Shown: piece by piece, positions 7,200-17,800 of the stretch
Layout: each line of letters begins with the position of its first letter
Numbering within the stretch: position 1 is the first letter of the stretch
NCBI GenBank assembly: GCA_964598005.1
Contig: CAZRAL010000042.1
Span: 1-23,895, forward strand
Reading direction: 5' to 3'
Source of the DNA: CAZRAL01 sp964598005
Lineage (GTDB): Bacteria; Pseudomonadota; Gammaproteobacteria; Burkholderiales; Usitatibacteraceae
Length of the DNA: 23,895 nt
Made by a program: the position numbers and the translations under genes
The notes under the pieces: model-generated
Told to the model about the DNA's origin: nothing
The model's input: the letters and a program-made list of their open reading frames with translations, nothing else
Databases searched by the model: none

Positions 7200-7231
7200 C
7201 TCTTATTCCTCGTCAAATACAAATTTCAAAT

Positions 7232-7253
7232 TGTTGCCCGTATGTTGCCCGTA
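7232..7253. repeat. 11-bp tandem direct repeat in the fusA-tufA spacer
   Basis: Two head-to-tail copies of TGTTGCCCGTA (plus strand) occupy 7232-7242 and 7243-7253, within the 65-base spacer between fusA and tufA. The match is exact. Probably a chance duplication or slippage; no known site is recognised. Confidence 0.8.
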
Positions 7254-7264
7254 CCGCTCGCGCT

Positions 7265-9367
7265 TTATTTCTTCGCTGCAATAATGGCTTCAGAAACATT
7301 TTTCGGCGCTTCAGTGTAGTGCTTGAATTCCATGGTGTAAGTTGCACGGCCCTGCGTGGCTGAACGCAGCGATGTCGAATAACCAAACATTTCCGACAAC
7401 GGCACTTCGGCCTTGATAACCTTGCCGCCCCCACCGGAGATATCTTCCATGCCTTGCACCATCCCGCGACGGGACGAAAGATCGCCCATGACGGTACCCG
7501 CATAATCTTCCGGCGTTTCCACTTCCACCGCCATCATTGGCTCGAGTAGCACCGGGTTTGCTTTACGCATGCCTTCCTTGAAGCCAATCGATGCCGCCAT
7601 TTTGAACGCATTCTCATTCGAATCCACATCATGATAGGAGCCGAAATGCAGGGTGACCTTGACATCAACAATTGGATAACCGGCCAATACGCCTGCTGGC
7701 AACGTTTCACGCAAACCTTTTTCGACCGCCGGGATAAACTCGCGAGGTACCACTCCGCCTTTAATGGCATCGACAAACTCAAAACCCTTGCCGACTTCAT
7801 TCGGCTCGACCCTCAATACTACATGGCCATACTGACCACGGCCCCCAGACTGTTTAACGAATTTTCCTTCGGCATTTTCCACTTTGTTACGAATGGTTTC
7901 TCGGTAGGCGACCTGCGGTTTGCCCACCGATGCTTCAACCCCAAATTCGCGCCTCATGCGATCAACAATAATCTCCAGATGCAATTCGCCCATACCGGAA
8001 ATGATGGTCTGACCCGACTCTTCATCGGTATGCACGCGGAAAGAGGGGTCTTCCTGCGCCAGACGGCTTAATGCAATACCCATTTTTTCCTGATCAGCCT
8101 TGGTCTTCGGCTCAACTGCCTGTGAAATGACCGGCTCCGGGAATACCATGCGCTCGAGCGTGATGACCGCATCGGGGTCGCATAAGGTCTCCCCCGTTGT
8201 CACGTCTTTCATGCCGATACAAGCGGCGATATCACCTGCGCGAATTTCTTCGATTTCGACACGATTATTCGCGTGCATTTGCACGATGCGACCGATGCGA
8301 TCCTTCTTGCCGCGGATCGGATTAAATACTGTGTCACCCTTGGTTAACACACCGGAATAAACACGCACGAAGGTCAATTGACCGACGAACGGGTCGGTCA
8401 TCAACTTGAATGCCAGTGCGGAAAATTTTTCAGAATCATCCGCCTTGCGGGTAACGGGTTGCTCGCTTTCGCTAGCGCCCTTGACCGGCGGAATATCCGT
8501 CGGTGCCGGCAAAAAATCGATCACGGCATCCAGCATGGCTTGTACGCCCTTATTTTTGAAGGCAGAGCCACATAACATAGGCACGATTTCACACTTGATT
8601 GTGCGCTCGCGAATGCCCAGCTTGATTTCATCTTCCGACAGCTCACCGCCTTCGAGATACTTGTTCATCAAGTCCTCGTTGGCTTCCGCCGCGCTCTCGA
8701 CCATTTTGTTGTGCCATTCTTTGCACGTTGCTTCGAGATCGGCCGGGATGGGGCCGTAGGTAAAGGTCACGCCTTTATCATCTTCGTTCCAGATGATGGA
8801 CTTCATCTTGATCAGATCGACCAAGCCTTTGAAATTCTCTTCTGCGCCAATAGGCACCTGCAATGGAATCGGATTCGCTTTCAGACGTGCGCGCATCTGA
8901 TCGTGTACTTTGAAAAAATTGGCTCCGGTGCGATCCATTTTGTTTACAAATGCCAAACGCGGCACCTTGTATTTGTTGGCCTGGCGCCATACCGTTTCGG
9001 ACTGCGGCTGTACACCGCCTACCGCGCAATAAACCATGCAGGCACCATCGAGCACGCGCATGGAGCGCTCGACTTCGATCGTAAAGTCCACGTGGCCCGG
9101 CGTATCGATAATATTGATGCGATGCTCGGGATAATTGCCGGCCATCCCTTTCCAGAAGCACGTGGTTGCGGCGGAGGTAATGGTGATACCACGTTCCTGT
9201 TCCTGCTCCATCCAGTCCATGGTGGCCGCACCGTCGTGCACTTCACCGATTTTATGGTTTACGCCGGTGTAAAAAAGAATGCGCTCGGTCGTTGTCGTCT
9301 TCCCGGCATCTATATGCGCCGAGATACCGATATTGCGATACCGTTCAATAGGAGTTTTGCGTGCCAC
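7265..9367 (-). CDS. fusA: Elongation factor G, 700 aa
   Basis: EF-G is the GTPase that drives tRNA-mRNA translocation and, with RRF, ribosome recycling. The start is the GTG at 9367, giving MARKTPIERYRNIG; AGAAGG sits 7 bases upstream. An in-frame ATG at 9421 would add 18 residues with no family resemblance. G-domain motifs: AHIDAGKT (17-24), RGITITSAATT (59-69), DTPGH (88-92) and NKMD (142-145). Domains 2 to 5 are complete, including the GQYGHVVLRVEP stretch of domain 4. Length agrees with the 700-704 residues usual in Proteobacteria. It lies 57 bases after rpsG in the str operon. Confidence 0.98.
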   Translation of the reverse strand: MARKTPIERYRNIGISAHIDAGKTTTTERILFYTGVNHKIGEVHDGAATMDWMEQEQERGITITSAATTCFWKGMAGNYPEHRINIIDTPGHVDFTIEVERSMRVLDGACMVYCAVGGVQPQSETVWRQANKYKVPRLAFVNKMDRTGANFFKVHDQMRARLKANPIPLQVPIGAEENFKGLVDLIKMKSIIWNEDDKGVTFTYGPIPADLEATCKEWHNKMVESAAEANEDLMNKYLEGGELSEDEIKLGIRERTIKCEIVPMLCGSAFKNKGVQAMLDAVIDFLPAPTDIPPVKGASESEQPVTRKADDSEKFSALAFKLMTDPFVGQLTFVRVYSGVLTKGDTVFNPIRGKKDRIGRIVQMHANNRVEIEEIRAGDIAACIGMKDVTTGETLCDPDAVITLERMVFPEPVISQAVEPKTKADQEKMGIALSRLAQEDPSFRVHTDEESGQTIISGMGELHLEIIVDRMRREFGVEASVGKPQVAYRETIRNKVENAEGKFVKQSGGRGQYGHVVLRVEPNEVGKGFEFVDAIKGGVVPREFIPAVEKGLRETLPAGVLAGYPIVDVKVTLHFGSYHDVDSNENAFKMAASIGFKEGMRKANPVLLEPMMAVEVETPEDYAGTVMGDLSSRRGMVQGMEDISGGGGKVIKAEVPLSEMFGYSTSLRSATQGRATYTMEFKHYTEAPKNVSEAIIAAKK

Positions 9368-9424
9368 GTGATTACCTTCTCTGCAAACCCCGCGTACCTG
9401 GAGGCTTGCGGAGCGAATCAATCA

Positions 9425-9895
9425 TTAGAAACGGAAGTGGGCGAATGCTTTGTTCGCCTCTGCCATGCGATGTACCTCTTCGCGCTTTTTAATCGCAGAG
9501 CCGCGGCCCTCGGAAGCATCCAGCAACTCACCTGCCAGGCGCATCCCCATGGATTTTTCGCCGCGCTTGCGCGCCGCCTCACGAATCCAGCGCATGGACA
9601 ACGCCATACGGCGAATCGGACGCACTTCAACGGGCACCTGATAATTGGCACCGCCTACCCGGCGACTTTTCACTTCGACCATCGGCTTAACGGCGTTGAT
9701 CGCGGCATTGAATACCTCAACCGGATCTTTTCCAGATTTTTTCTGGATTTGATCTAGTGCGCGATAAATGATCTGTTCGGCAACCGATTTTTTGCCCGCT
9801 TTCATCAACACGTTGACAAACTTGGCAATTTCCTGGCTCTTGAACTTTGGGTCCGGCAGGACGTCGCGCTTGGGAACCTCTCTACGACGGGGCAT
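9425..9895 (-). CDS. rpsG: 30S ribosomal protein S7, 156 aa
   Basis: S7 organises the head of the small subunit and contacts the E-site tRNA. Recognised by MPRRREVPKRDVLPDPKF, FVNVLMKAGKKSVAEQIIYRA, the VEVKSRRVGGANYQVPVEVR block (the beta hairpin near the mRNA exit) and RWIREAARKRGEKSMGMRLA. The length of 156 is the common form. In E. coli S7 represses its own operon by binding the rpsL-rpsG spacer; here that spacer is only 44 bases and I cannot recognise a clear equivalent structure. Confidence 0.97.
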   Translation of the reverse strand: MPRRREVPKRDVLPDPKFKSQEIAKFVNVLMKAGKKSVAEQIIYRALDQIQKKSGKDPVEVFNAAINAVKPMVEVKSRRVGGANYQVPVEVRPIRRMALSMRWIREAARKRGEKSMGMRLAGELLDASEGRGSAIKKREEVHRMAEANKAFAHFRF

Positions 9896-9939
9896 GGCTA
9901 TTTCCTTTTTGCAAAATGGGTTGGCAGGTTACCAGGCAA

Positions 9940-10326
9940 TTACTTGCCGCCACCTGGTTTGGGCATCTTGGCGCCGTATTTGGAACGCGCCTGCTTGCGA
10001 TCTTTTACGCCAGCCGTATCGAGCGAACCGCGCACCGTGTGATAACGCACGCCAGGAAGATCCTTGACGCGACCGCCACGAATGAGAACGACAGAGTGTT
10101 CCTGAAGGTTATGCCCTTCGCCGCCGATATAGCTGATCACCTCGAAACCATTGGTGAGGCGAACCTTGCAGACTTTCCGCAATGCGGAATTTGGTTTTTT
10201 TGGCGTCGTAGTATAGACGCGTGTGCAAACGCCGCGTTTTTGCGGGCAATTTTGCATCGCCGGCACTTTGCTCTTGACTTTGACTTTGGCGCGAGGCTTG
10301 CGCAACAGCTGATTAATGGTTGGCAT
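9940..10326 (-). CDS. rpsL: 30S ribosomal protein S12, 128 aa
   Basis: S12 lies at the decoding centre and affects accuracy. Conserved blocks: MPTINQLLRKPR, CPQKRGVCTRVYTTTPKKPNS, GGEGHNLQEHS and RGGRVKDLPGVRYHTVRG. Lys43, Lys88 and Pro91, whose changes cause streptomycin resistance, are all the sensitive form; Asp89, the RimO methylthiolation site in E. coli, is present. The C-terminus carries a few extra residues (MPKPGGGK) compared with the 124 of E. coli. It is the first gene of the str block, 170 bases after a consensus promoter. Confidence 0.98.
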   Translation of the reverse strand: MPTINQLLRKPRAKVKVKSKVPAMQNCPQKRGVCTRVYTTTPKKPNSALRKVCKVRLTNGFEVISYIGGEGHNLQEHSVVLIRGGRVKDLPGVRYHTVRGSLDTAGVKDRKQARSKYGAKMPKPGGGK

Positions 10327-10376
10327 AATTCATTCCGCTTGGTTCTTGATTAATTCTCACTCAATTGTTTCCTGCT

Positions 10377-10405
10377 CGAAAAGCACCCTGATGGATCACT
10401 TTTCG
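10377..10405 (-). promoter_or_regulatory. Hairpin in the rpsL leader
   Basis: A 7-bp perfect inverted repeat, CGAAAAG and CTTTTCG, with a 15-base loop, lies 50 bases upstream of the rpsL ATG in the leader made from the promoter at about 10500. No U tract follows. It might be a regulatory or processing site; a modest stem of this size can also occur by chance. Confidence 0.3.
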
Positions 10406-10496
10406 GGTTCATTTACAGGACTTGCCGGACTTATTTTTAACTGCTCAAAAACAGGCTTCCCGTTGAAAAATAACCTTCAATCAGGAAAAGCCTTGA

Positions 10497-10526
10497 ATTA
10501 TAAAAGCAAAGCTATTTCACTGTCAA
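10497..10526 (-). promoter_or_regulatory. Strong sigma70 promoter of the str operon
   Basis: On the minus strand a perfect -35 box TTGACA (10526-10521) and a perfect -10 box TATAAT (10502-10497) are separated by 18 bases. Transcription should start near 10491-10493, giving a leader of about 165 bases before rpsL. The upstream 25 bases are A/T-rich, like an UP element. This is the best promoter in the window and fits a highly expressed operon (rpsL, rpsG, fusA, tufA and probably S10 onward). Confidence 0.87.
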
Positions 10527-10566
10527 TTTTGATGAAACTAAAATTGAGGTAAAACAGCTTTGCTTT
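10503..10566 (-). terminator. Nested inverted repeats after rpoC, possible terminator
   Basis: The outer stem pairs AAAGCAAAGCT with AGCTTTGCTTT (11 bp, 10503-10513 with 10556-10566); inside it TCAATTTT pairs with AAAATTGA (8 bp, 10523-10530 with 10540-10547). Read from rpoC, the structure begins 13 bases after the stop and ends in a short T run. It may end or slow rpoCB transcription. It overlaps the -35 box and spacer of the str promoter. The stems are A/T-rich and the U tract weak, so terminator activity is uncertain. Confidence 0.4.
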
Positions 10567-10579
10567 GGCGTACCTGCTG

Positions 10580-13500
10580 CTAAACCGCTTGTTCGGCTTC
10601 GACTGATTCCTCGGCATTGTCAAATCCAAAGCTGACCTCCCCCGCCGCCTGCGCTGCTGCTTTGCGACGCGTACGGTGATACGCCAAACCGGTACCGGCT
10701 GGAATCAAGCGCCCGACAATGACGTTTTCCTTGAGGCCGCGCAAATCGTCCTTTTTGCCCATGATCGCTGCTTCGGTCAATACACGCGTGGTTTCCTGGA
10801 AGGATGCGGCAGAAATAAAGGAATCCGTTGACAGGCTGGCCTTGGTAATCCCCAGCAACACATAATTGAAGGTGGCGGGTCGTTTACCCTCTTTGATCAC
10901 GCGATCGTTTTCCTCCAGTACTTCAGCACGTTCGAGTTGCTCGCCAGGGATGAAGCGCGTATCGCCGTTATCCACGATCGATACGCGGCGCAACATCTGC
11001 CGCACGATAACCTCGATATGCTTGTCGTTGATTTTCACGCCTTGCAAACGGTACACATCCTGTACTTCGTCGGTGATGTAGCGTGCCAGCGCCTCCATAC
11101 CTTGCAATCGCAAAATGTCGTGCGGATCAGCCGGACCATCGACAATCGTTTCGCCCTTGTTTACCACCTGACCATCATGCGCCGTGACATGTTTGTCTTT
11201 GGGGATGAGGTATTCGTGCGCCACACCATCGAAATCGGTAATGACGAGCCGCTGTTTGCCCTTGGTATCCTTACCGAAGGAGACAGTTCCCGTCACCTCG
11301 GCCAGTAACCCGGCATCTTTGGGCGAGCGCGCCTCGAACAGCTCGGCCACACGTGGCAAACCGCCAGTAATATCGCGGGTTTTCGATGATTCTTGCGGAA
11401 TCCGCGCCATGACCTCGCCCACGCTGACTTGCTGACCATTTTTTACCGAAATGATGGCGCCGATCTGGAAGGTATAGTTAACGACTTGTTCGGAGCCAGC
11501 CAGTTTGATTTCCTTGCCCTTGGCATCGATCAGTTTTACCGCCGGACGCAAGCCTTTGGTCGCCGCTGAGCCGCGCCGCTTGGGATCGATCACCACCAAG
11601 CTGGAAAGCCCGGTCGTTTCATCGATCTGCTTGGCAACGGTCACCCCTTCTTCCACGTTTTCGAAGCGCACTTGACCGGCATATTCCGTGATGATGGGAC
11701 GGGTATGCGGATCCCACGCCGCCAATGCAAGACCAGCCTTGACTTTGGTTCCCTCTTTAACGGCCAGTGTCGCGCCGTACGGTACCTTGTGGCGCTCGCG
11801 CTCGCGTCCGTTTTCCTCGGTGATAATGATTTCACCGTTACGTGAAATGGTGATCAATTCATCGCGTGCATTGGTTACAAAACGCATCCCGGTAGAAAAG
11901 CGCACAAACCCGTTTGATTTCGCTTCCACACCCGATGCCACAGCTGTACGCGACGCGGCGCCACCGATATGAAAGGTACGCATGGTGAGCTGGGTACCCG
12001 GTTCGCCGATTGACTGTGCTGCGATCACCCCTACCGCTTCGCCTACATTGACCAAGGTACCGCGGCCCAGATCGCGACCATAGCACTTGGCGCAAATGCC
12101 AAAACGGGTGCTGCACGTCAGCGGTGTACGTACCTTCACTTCATCGATACCGACGGCATCAATGGCATCCACCGTATCTTCATTCAGCATTTCACCCGCA
12201 TTGACCAGCACCTCGCCCGTCTCCGGGTTGACTACTTCCGTCGAGGTCATGCGCCCGAGAATGCGCTCACGCAAGGCTTCGACAACTTCCCCGCCTTCTA
12301 CCAATGCCTTGACGGCCAAACCATTCGCCGTACCGCAATCGTCTTCCGTCACTACCAAATCCTGGGTCACGTCGACCAGACGGCGGGTGAGGTAACCTGA
12401 ATTGGCAGTCTTGAGCGCCGTATCGGCCAAACCTTTACGCGCGCCGTGTGTGGAGATGAAGTACTGCAACACATTCAACCCCTCGCGGAAGTTGGCGGTA
12501 ATCGGCGTTTCGATAATGGATCCATCCGGTTTCGCCATCAGTCCGCGCATACCCGCCAGCTGGCGAATTTGCGCCGCTGAGCCGCGTGCGCCCGAGTCCG
12601 CCATCATGTAAATGGCGTTGAACGATTCCTGAGTGGTTTCTTTGCCTTCCCTCGTAGTAACCGGTTCCTGGCCAAGTTGCTCCATCATCGCCTTGGCAAC
12701 TTGATCGCCTGCCCGGCCCCAGATATCGACCACCTTGTTATAGCGCTCGCCCTGCGTAACCAGCCCCGAAGTGTACTGAGCCTCGATCTCTTTCACCTCC
12801 AATTCGGCTGCGCTGATAAGGCTTTTTTTCTGTTCCGGCACCAGCATATCGTCGACACAGATTGACAACCCAGCCCGCGTGGCATAGGTGAAGCCGGTAT
12901 ACATCAACTTGTCGGCAAAAATGACCGTTTCACGAATGCCGCAACGGCGGAACGCCGCGTTGATGAGCTTGGAAATCTCTTTTTTCTTCAGCGTTTTGTT
13001 GATATGCGAAAATGACAACCCCGGCGGCAGAATATCGGAAAGAATCGCCCGCCCCACTGTCGTTTCGTAGCGATTGACCTGAGTCACCAACTCGCCCTGG
13101 GCATCCTTAACGGTTTCCTTTATCCGTACCGTAATTTTGGCATTTAATTCGACATTGCCGCTCTCATAGGCGCGCCGGGCTTCATCTACATTGGCAAACA
13201 GCGATCCTTCGCCTCGTGCGGCCACGCGTTCCCGCGTCATGTAATACAGGCCCAGCACGATATCCTGAGAGGGCACGATAATCGGTTCGCCATTCGCAGT
13301 GTGCAAGACGTTATTACTGGAGAGCATCAGAGTGCGCGTTTCCATTTGCGCTTCCAGTGAAATGGGGACGTGTACCGCCATCTGGTCACCGTCGAAGTCG
13401 GCGTTGAACGCGGAACAAACCAGCGGATGCAACTGAATTGCCTTGCCTTCGATCAGCACCGGCTCGAATGCCTGAATGCCCAGGCGATGCAAGGTCGGTG

Positions 13501-14776
13501 CACGGTTCAGCATCACCGGATGTTCACGGATGACATCTTCCAGAATATCCCAAACGACTGGCTCTTCGGCTTCCACCATGCGTTTTGCCGCCTTGATGGT
13601 CGCGGCCAGCCCCATGACTTCGAGGCGATGGAAAATAAAGGGTTTGAAAAGCTCCAGCGCCATTTTTTTCGGCAGTCCGCACTGATGCAGCTTCAAGGTC
13701 GGACCCACCACAATGACCGAGCGTCCTGAATAATCCACTCGTTTGCCCAGCAGATTCTGACGGAAGCGGCCCGATTTGCCTTTGATCATATCGGCCAAGG
13801 ACTTCAGCGCACGCTTGTTAGCGCCAGTCATGGCTTTGCCACGACGTCCGTTATCGAGCAGAGAATCGACGGATTCCTGCAACATGCGCTTTTCGTTGCG
13901 CACGATGATTTCCGGCGCTTTCAATTCCAGCAAACGTTTCAAACGGTTGTTACGGTTAATCACCCGGCGATAAAGATCATTCAAATCAGAGGTGGCAAAA
14001 CGACCCCCATCGAGGGGCACAAGGGGACGCAAATCCGGTGGCAGTACGGGCAAGACCTCAAGTACCATCCAGTCGGGCTTGATACCGGATTTGGAAAACC
14101 CTTCGAGTACTTTCAGACGCTTGGCAATTTTCTTGATCTTGGCTTCCGAACTAGTGCTGCCCAGTTCCTGGCGCAATGTTTCCATTTCATGGCGCAAATC
14201 GAGTTTGCTGAGCAGGGCGCGTATCCCTTCTGCACCCATCAGGGCCTGAAAATCATCTCCATACTCTTCAACCTTGGCCAGATAATCGTCCTCGGTCAAT
14301 AACTGACATTTGTTGAGTGGCGTCATTCCAGCATCGGTAACGACATAGGCTTCAAAATACAAAACGCGCTCGATGTCGCGCAAGGTCATGTCCAGCACCA
14401 TGCCAAGGCGCGAGGGCAGTGATTTCAAAAACCAGATATGCGCAACGGGTGAAGACAGTTCAATATGCCCCATGCGCTCGCGACGCACACGCTGCAAGGT
14501 CACTTCGACACCACATTTTTCACAGATAACACCGCGATGTTTCAGGCGCTTGTACTTGCCGCACAGACATTCATAGTCTTTGATGGGGCCAAAAATCTTG
14601 GCGCAGAACAAGCCATCGCGTTCGGGCTTGAAGGTGCGGTAATTGATCGTCTCCGGCTTTTTTACCTCGCCGTAAGACCACGAACGGATCTTTTCCGGCG
14701 AAGCCAGCCCAATCTTGATGGCATCAAATTCTTCTTCTTGCGTGACTTGCTTAAACAGGTCGAGTAAGGCTTTCAT
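10580..14776 (-). CDS. rpoC: RNA polymerase beta' subunit, 1398 aa
   Basis: The beta' subunit holds the catalytic magnesium and the clamp of RNA polymerase. The first zinc site is Cys70, Cys72, Cys85 and Cys88, identical in number to E. coli. The zipper and lid regions follow, and the catalytic NADFDGD lies at 458-464 with Asp460, Asp462 and Asp464. The trigger-loop region contains MRTFHIGGAAS; the second zinc site uses the Cys of EDDCGTANG together with CSTRFGICAKC. The length is close to the 1407 residues of E. coli, so the gene is complete. It follows rpoB by 24 bases and is co-transcribed with it. Confidence 0.99.
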   Translation of the reverse strand: MKALLDLFKQVTQEEEFDAIKIGLASPEKIRSWSYGEVKKPETINYRTFKPERDGLFCAKIFGPIKDYECLCGKYKRLKHRGVICEKCGVEVTLQRVRRERMGHIELSSPVAHIWFLKSLPSRLGMVLDMTLRDIERVLYFEAYVVTDAGMTPLNKCQLLTEDDYLAKVEEYGDDFQALMGAEGIRALLSKLDLRHEMETLRQELGSTSSEAKIKKIAKRLKVLEGFSKSGIKPDWMVLEVLPVLPPDLRPLVPLDGGRFATSDLNDLYRRVINRNNRLKRLLELKAPEIIVRNEKRMLQESVDSLLDNGRRGKAMTGANKRALKSLADMIKGKSGRFRQNLLGKRVDYSGRSVIVVGPTLKLHQCGLPKKMALELFKPFIFHRLEVMGLAATIKAAKRMVEAEEPVVWDILEDVIREHPVMLNRAPTLHRLGIQAFEPVLIEGKAIQLHPLVCSAFNADFDGDQMAVHVPISLEAQMETRTLMLSSNNVLHTANGEPIIVPSQDIVLGLYYMTRERVAARGEGSLFANVDEARRAYESGNVELNAKITVRIKETVKDAQGELVTQVNRYETTVGRAILSDILPPGLSFSHINKTLKKKEISKLINAAFRRCGIRETVIFADKLMYTGFTYATRAGLSICVDDMLVPEQKKSLISAAELEVKEIEAQYTSGLVTQGERYNKVVDIWGRAGDQVAKAMMEQLGQEPVTTREGKETTQESFNAIYMMADSGARGSAAQIRQLAGMRGLMAKPDGSIIETPITANFREGLNVLQYFISTHGARKGLADTALKTANSGYLTRRLVDVTQDLVVTEDDCGTANGLAVKALVEGGEVVEALRERILGRMTSTEVVNPETGEVLVNAGEMLNEDTVDAIDAVGIDEVKVRTPLTCSTRFGICAKCYGRDLGRGTLVNVGEAVGVIAAQSIGEPGTQLTMRTFHIGGAASRTAVASGVEAKSNGFVRFSTGMRFVTNARDELITISRNGEIIITEENGRERERHKVPYGATLAVKEGTKVKAGLALAAWDPHTRPIITEYAGQVRFENVEEGVTVAKQIDETTGLSSLVVIDPKRRGSAATKGLRPAVKLIDAKGKEIKLAGSEQVVNYTFQIGAIISVKNGQQVSVGEVMARIPQESSKTRDITGGLPRVAELFEARSPKDAGLLAEVTGTVSFGKDTKGKQRLVITDFDGVAHEYLIPKDKHVTAHDGQVVNKGETIVDGPADPHDILRLQGMEALARYITDEVQDVYRLQGVKINDKHIEVIVRQMLRRVSIVDNGDTRFIPGEQLERAEVLEENDRVIKEGKRPATFNYVLLGITKASLSTDSFISAASFQETTRVLTEAAIMGKKDDLRGLKENVIVGRLIPAGTGLAYHRTRRKAAAQAAGEVSFGFDNAEESVEAEQAV

Positions 14777-14800
14777 GATTTCTCCTGGTCACACGAATAA

Positions 14801-17800
14801 TTAATAACGTTCCAGATCGATATCGATCGCCAGCGAACGGATCTCTTTGACCAGCACATTGAAGGATTCCGGCATGCCGGCCTCGATTTTGTGCTCGCCC
14901 TTGACAATGTTTTCGTACACCTTGGTACGGCCCGTCGTATCGTCTGACTTGACGGTCAGCATTTCCTGCAAGGTATACGCCGCGCCATATGCCTCCAGCG
15001 CCCATACTTCCATTTCGCCAAAGCGCTGTCCGCCGAATTGGGCCTTGCCGCCCAATGGCTGCTGGGTAACCAGTGAGTACGGGCCGGTGGAACGGGCGTG
15101 CATTTTGTCATCCACCAAATGATGCAGCTTCAGAATATGCATGTAGCCCACGGTCACCTTGCGTTCAAAAGCCTCACCGGTGCGGCCATCGTAGAGCATC
15201 ACCTGTCCGTTCGTCGGCAAGCCGGCCAGTTCCAGCATGCCCTTGATTTCCGCTTCGGTCGCCCCGTCAAAAACCGGGGTGGCAAAAGGAACGCCTTTTT
15301 GCAAATTGGTGGCCAATTCAATAACCTCGGCATCGCTAAAGGACGCGATGTCCTCCTTTTTCCCCGTTGTGTTGTAAATTTTTTCCACAAATTTACGGAT
15401 CTTGGCTGCCCCTTCTTGCGCTTTCAACATTCCACCTATCTTGAGCCCCAGACCTTTGGCCGCCCAGCCCAGATGCGTTTCGAGAATTTGCCCGACGTTC
15501 ATCCGCGACGGCACACCAAGGGGATTCAACACGATATCCATGGGCGTGCCATCTTCCATGAAGGGCATGTCTTCCACCGGCACGATTTTTGAAATCACGC
15601 CCTTATTTCCGTGGCGGCCCGCCATTTTGTCTCCCGGCTGCAAGCGCCGTTTAACGGCAACATAGACTTTCACCATTTTTTGCACACCCGGCGCCAATTC
15701 ATCGCCTTGGGTCAATTTGCGTTTTTTCTCTTCGAAAGCCTTGTCAAATTCCTTGCGCGTCAGCTCAAGCGCTTCTTTTTGTGCTTCAAGCTGCTGCGCA
15801 TCGTCATCATCAGAAAGGCGAATGTCAAACCAGTCGTGATGAGGCAAATCTGCCAGATAGGTCTTGGTGAGTTTGGTGCCCTTGGCGATTTTTTTCGGGC
15901 CGCCTTTGGCTACCTTGCCAATCAGGTTTTTTTCGATACGTTGAAACAAATCCTCTTCAACGATACGCAACTGGTCGGCCAGATCTTTTTTGTAGTCCTT
16001 GAGTTGATCTTCGATGATTTGCTGGGCGCGCGCATCTCGTGCAATCCCTTCGCGGGTAAATACCTGCACATCGATGACCGTACCGGAAATGCCGGAGGGA
16101 ACGCGCAGCGAGGTATCTTTTACATCGGAGGCTTTTTCGCCAAAAATGGCGCGCAGCAGCTTTTCTTCCGGGGTAAGTTGAGTTTCTCCTTTCGGCGTGA
16201 CCTTGCCGACCAGCACATCGCCGGCTTCCACTTCCGCACCGATATAAACGATGCCGGATTCGTCGAGACGGCCCAGCATGCGCTCAGAAAGATTGGAGAT
16301 ATCGCGGGTGATTTCTTCCGGCCCCAACTTGGTATCCCGTGCAACAACTGACAACTCTTCGATATGAATTGAAGTGTAGCGATCTTCTGCAACCACGCGC
16401 TCGGAAATCAGGATCGAATCCTCAAAGTTATAACCATTCCACGGCATGAAGGCGACCAGCAGATTTTGACCCAAGGCCAACTCGCCCATATCGGTCGATG
16501 CACCGTCCGCAATGATATCGTTTTTGGCAATCAGGTCGCCGACCTTTACCAGCGGGCGTTGGTTGATGTTGGTGTTCTGGTTCGAGCGAACGTATTTCAC
16601 CAGATTGTAAATATCGACCCCCGCCTCGCCTGGCTGTGTTTCATTGTCGTTGACCCGCACCACAACGCGCCCGGCATCGACGAAATCCACGCGCCCGCCG
16701 CGCCGCGCCATAACAGCCGTCCCGGAATCCATGGCTACGGTACGCTCGATCCCCGTTCCTACCAGCGATTTCTCGGCGCGCAAACAAGGCACAGCCTGAC
16801 GCTGCATGTTCGAACCCATCAGCGCACGGTTCGCGTCGTCGTGTTCCAAAAATGGTATCAGCGATGCGGCAACTGACACAATCTGCGCGGGCGCCACATC
16901 GATATATTCAATTTTGTCCGGTGTGGAAAGGGTAAATTCGTTGTGATGACGGCAAGAGACCAGTTCGTCAACAAAACGTCCTGATTTATCGGTTTCCGCA
17001 TTGGCCTGTGCAATCACATATTTGCCTTCTTCAATCGCAGACAAATATTCGATCTCGCCCATCACCTTGCCGTTTTGCACACGGCGATACGGGGTTTCGA
17101 TAAATCCATAATCGTTCACCCGCGCATACAAGGCCAGTGTATTGATCAAACCGATATTCGGTCCTTCCGGCGTTTCAATCGGACAAACCCGGCCATAATG
17201 CGTGGGATGCACGTCGCGCACTTCAAATCCCGCACGTTCACGCGTCAAACCTCCAGGCCCCAGCGCGGAAACGCGGCGTTTATGCGTAATTTCCGACAAG
17301 GGATTGGTTTGATCCATGAATTGCGACAACTGGCTGGAACCAAAAAACTCCTTGATCGCGGCGGAAACCGGCTTGGCGTTGATCATGTCGTGCGGCATCA
17401 GATTCTCGCTTTCCGCCTGGGAAAGCCGCTCGCGGACGGCGCGCTCGACCCGCGCCAAACCGGAACGGAACTGGTTTTCAGCCAGCTCGCCGACCGAGCG
17501 AATGCGTCGGTTACCCAGATGATCGATGTCGTCGATTTCGCCACGACCATTGCGAAGCTCCACCAGTATCTTGATCACCGCGACAATGTCTTCGGTCGAT
17601 AGCGTCATGGCGCCCGTTAATTCTTCGCGGCCCACCCGACGATTGAATTTCATGCGCCCCACAACGGAAAGATCATAGCGATCTTCGCTGAAAAACAGAC
17701 TCTGGAACAAGGCATTCACCGCGTCTTCGGTAGGCGGCTCGCCGGGACGCATCATGCGATAAATCGCCACTTTTGCGTTCATAGCGTCGACGGTTTCGTC

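Noticed and set aside
9368..9421. An 18-residue N-terminal extension of EF-G from an ATG at 9421
   Set aside because: The extension has no resemblance to EF-G, while the GTG at 9367 has a good ribosome binding site and the family start.
8711..9757. A 348-codon open frame on the plus strand opposite fusA and rpsG
   Set aside because: It mirrors highly conserved genes on the other strand, has no recognisable domain and its composition follows from the codon bias of fusA. The same holds for 6288-7094 opposite tufA and its copy at the right edge.
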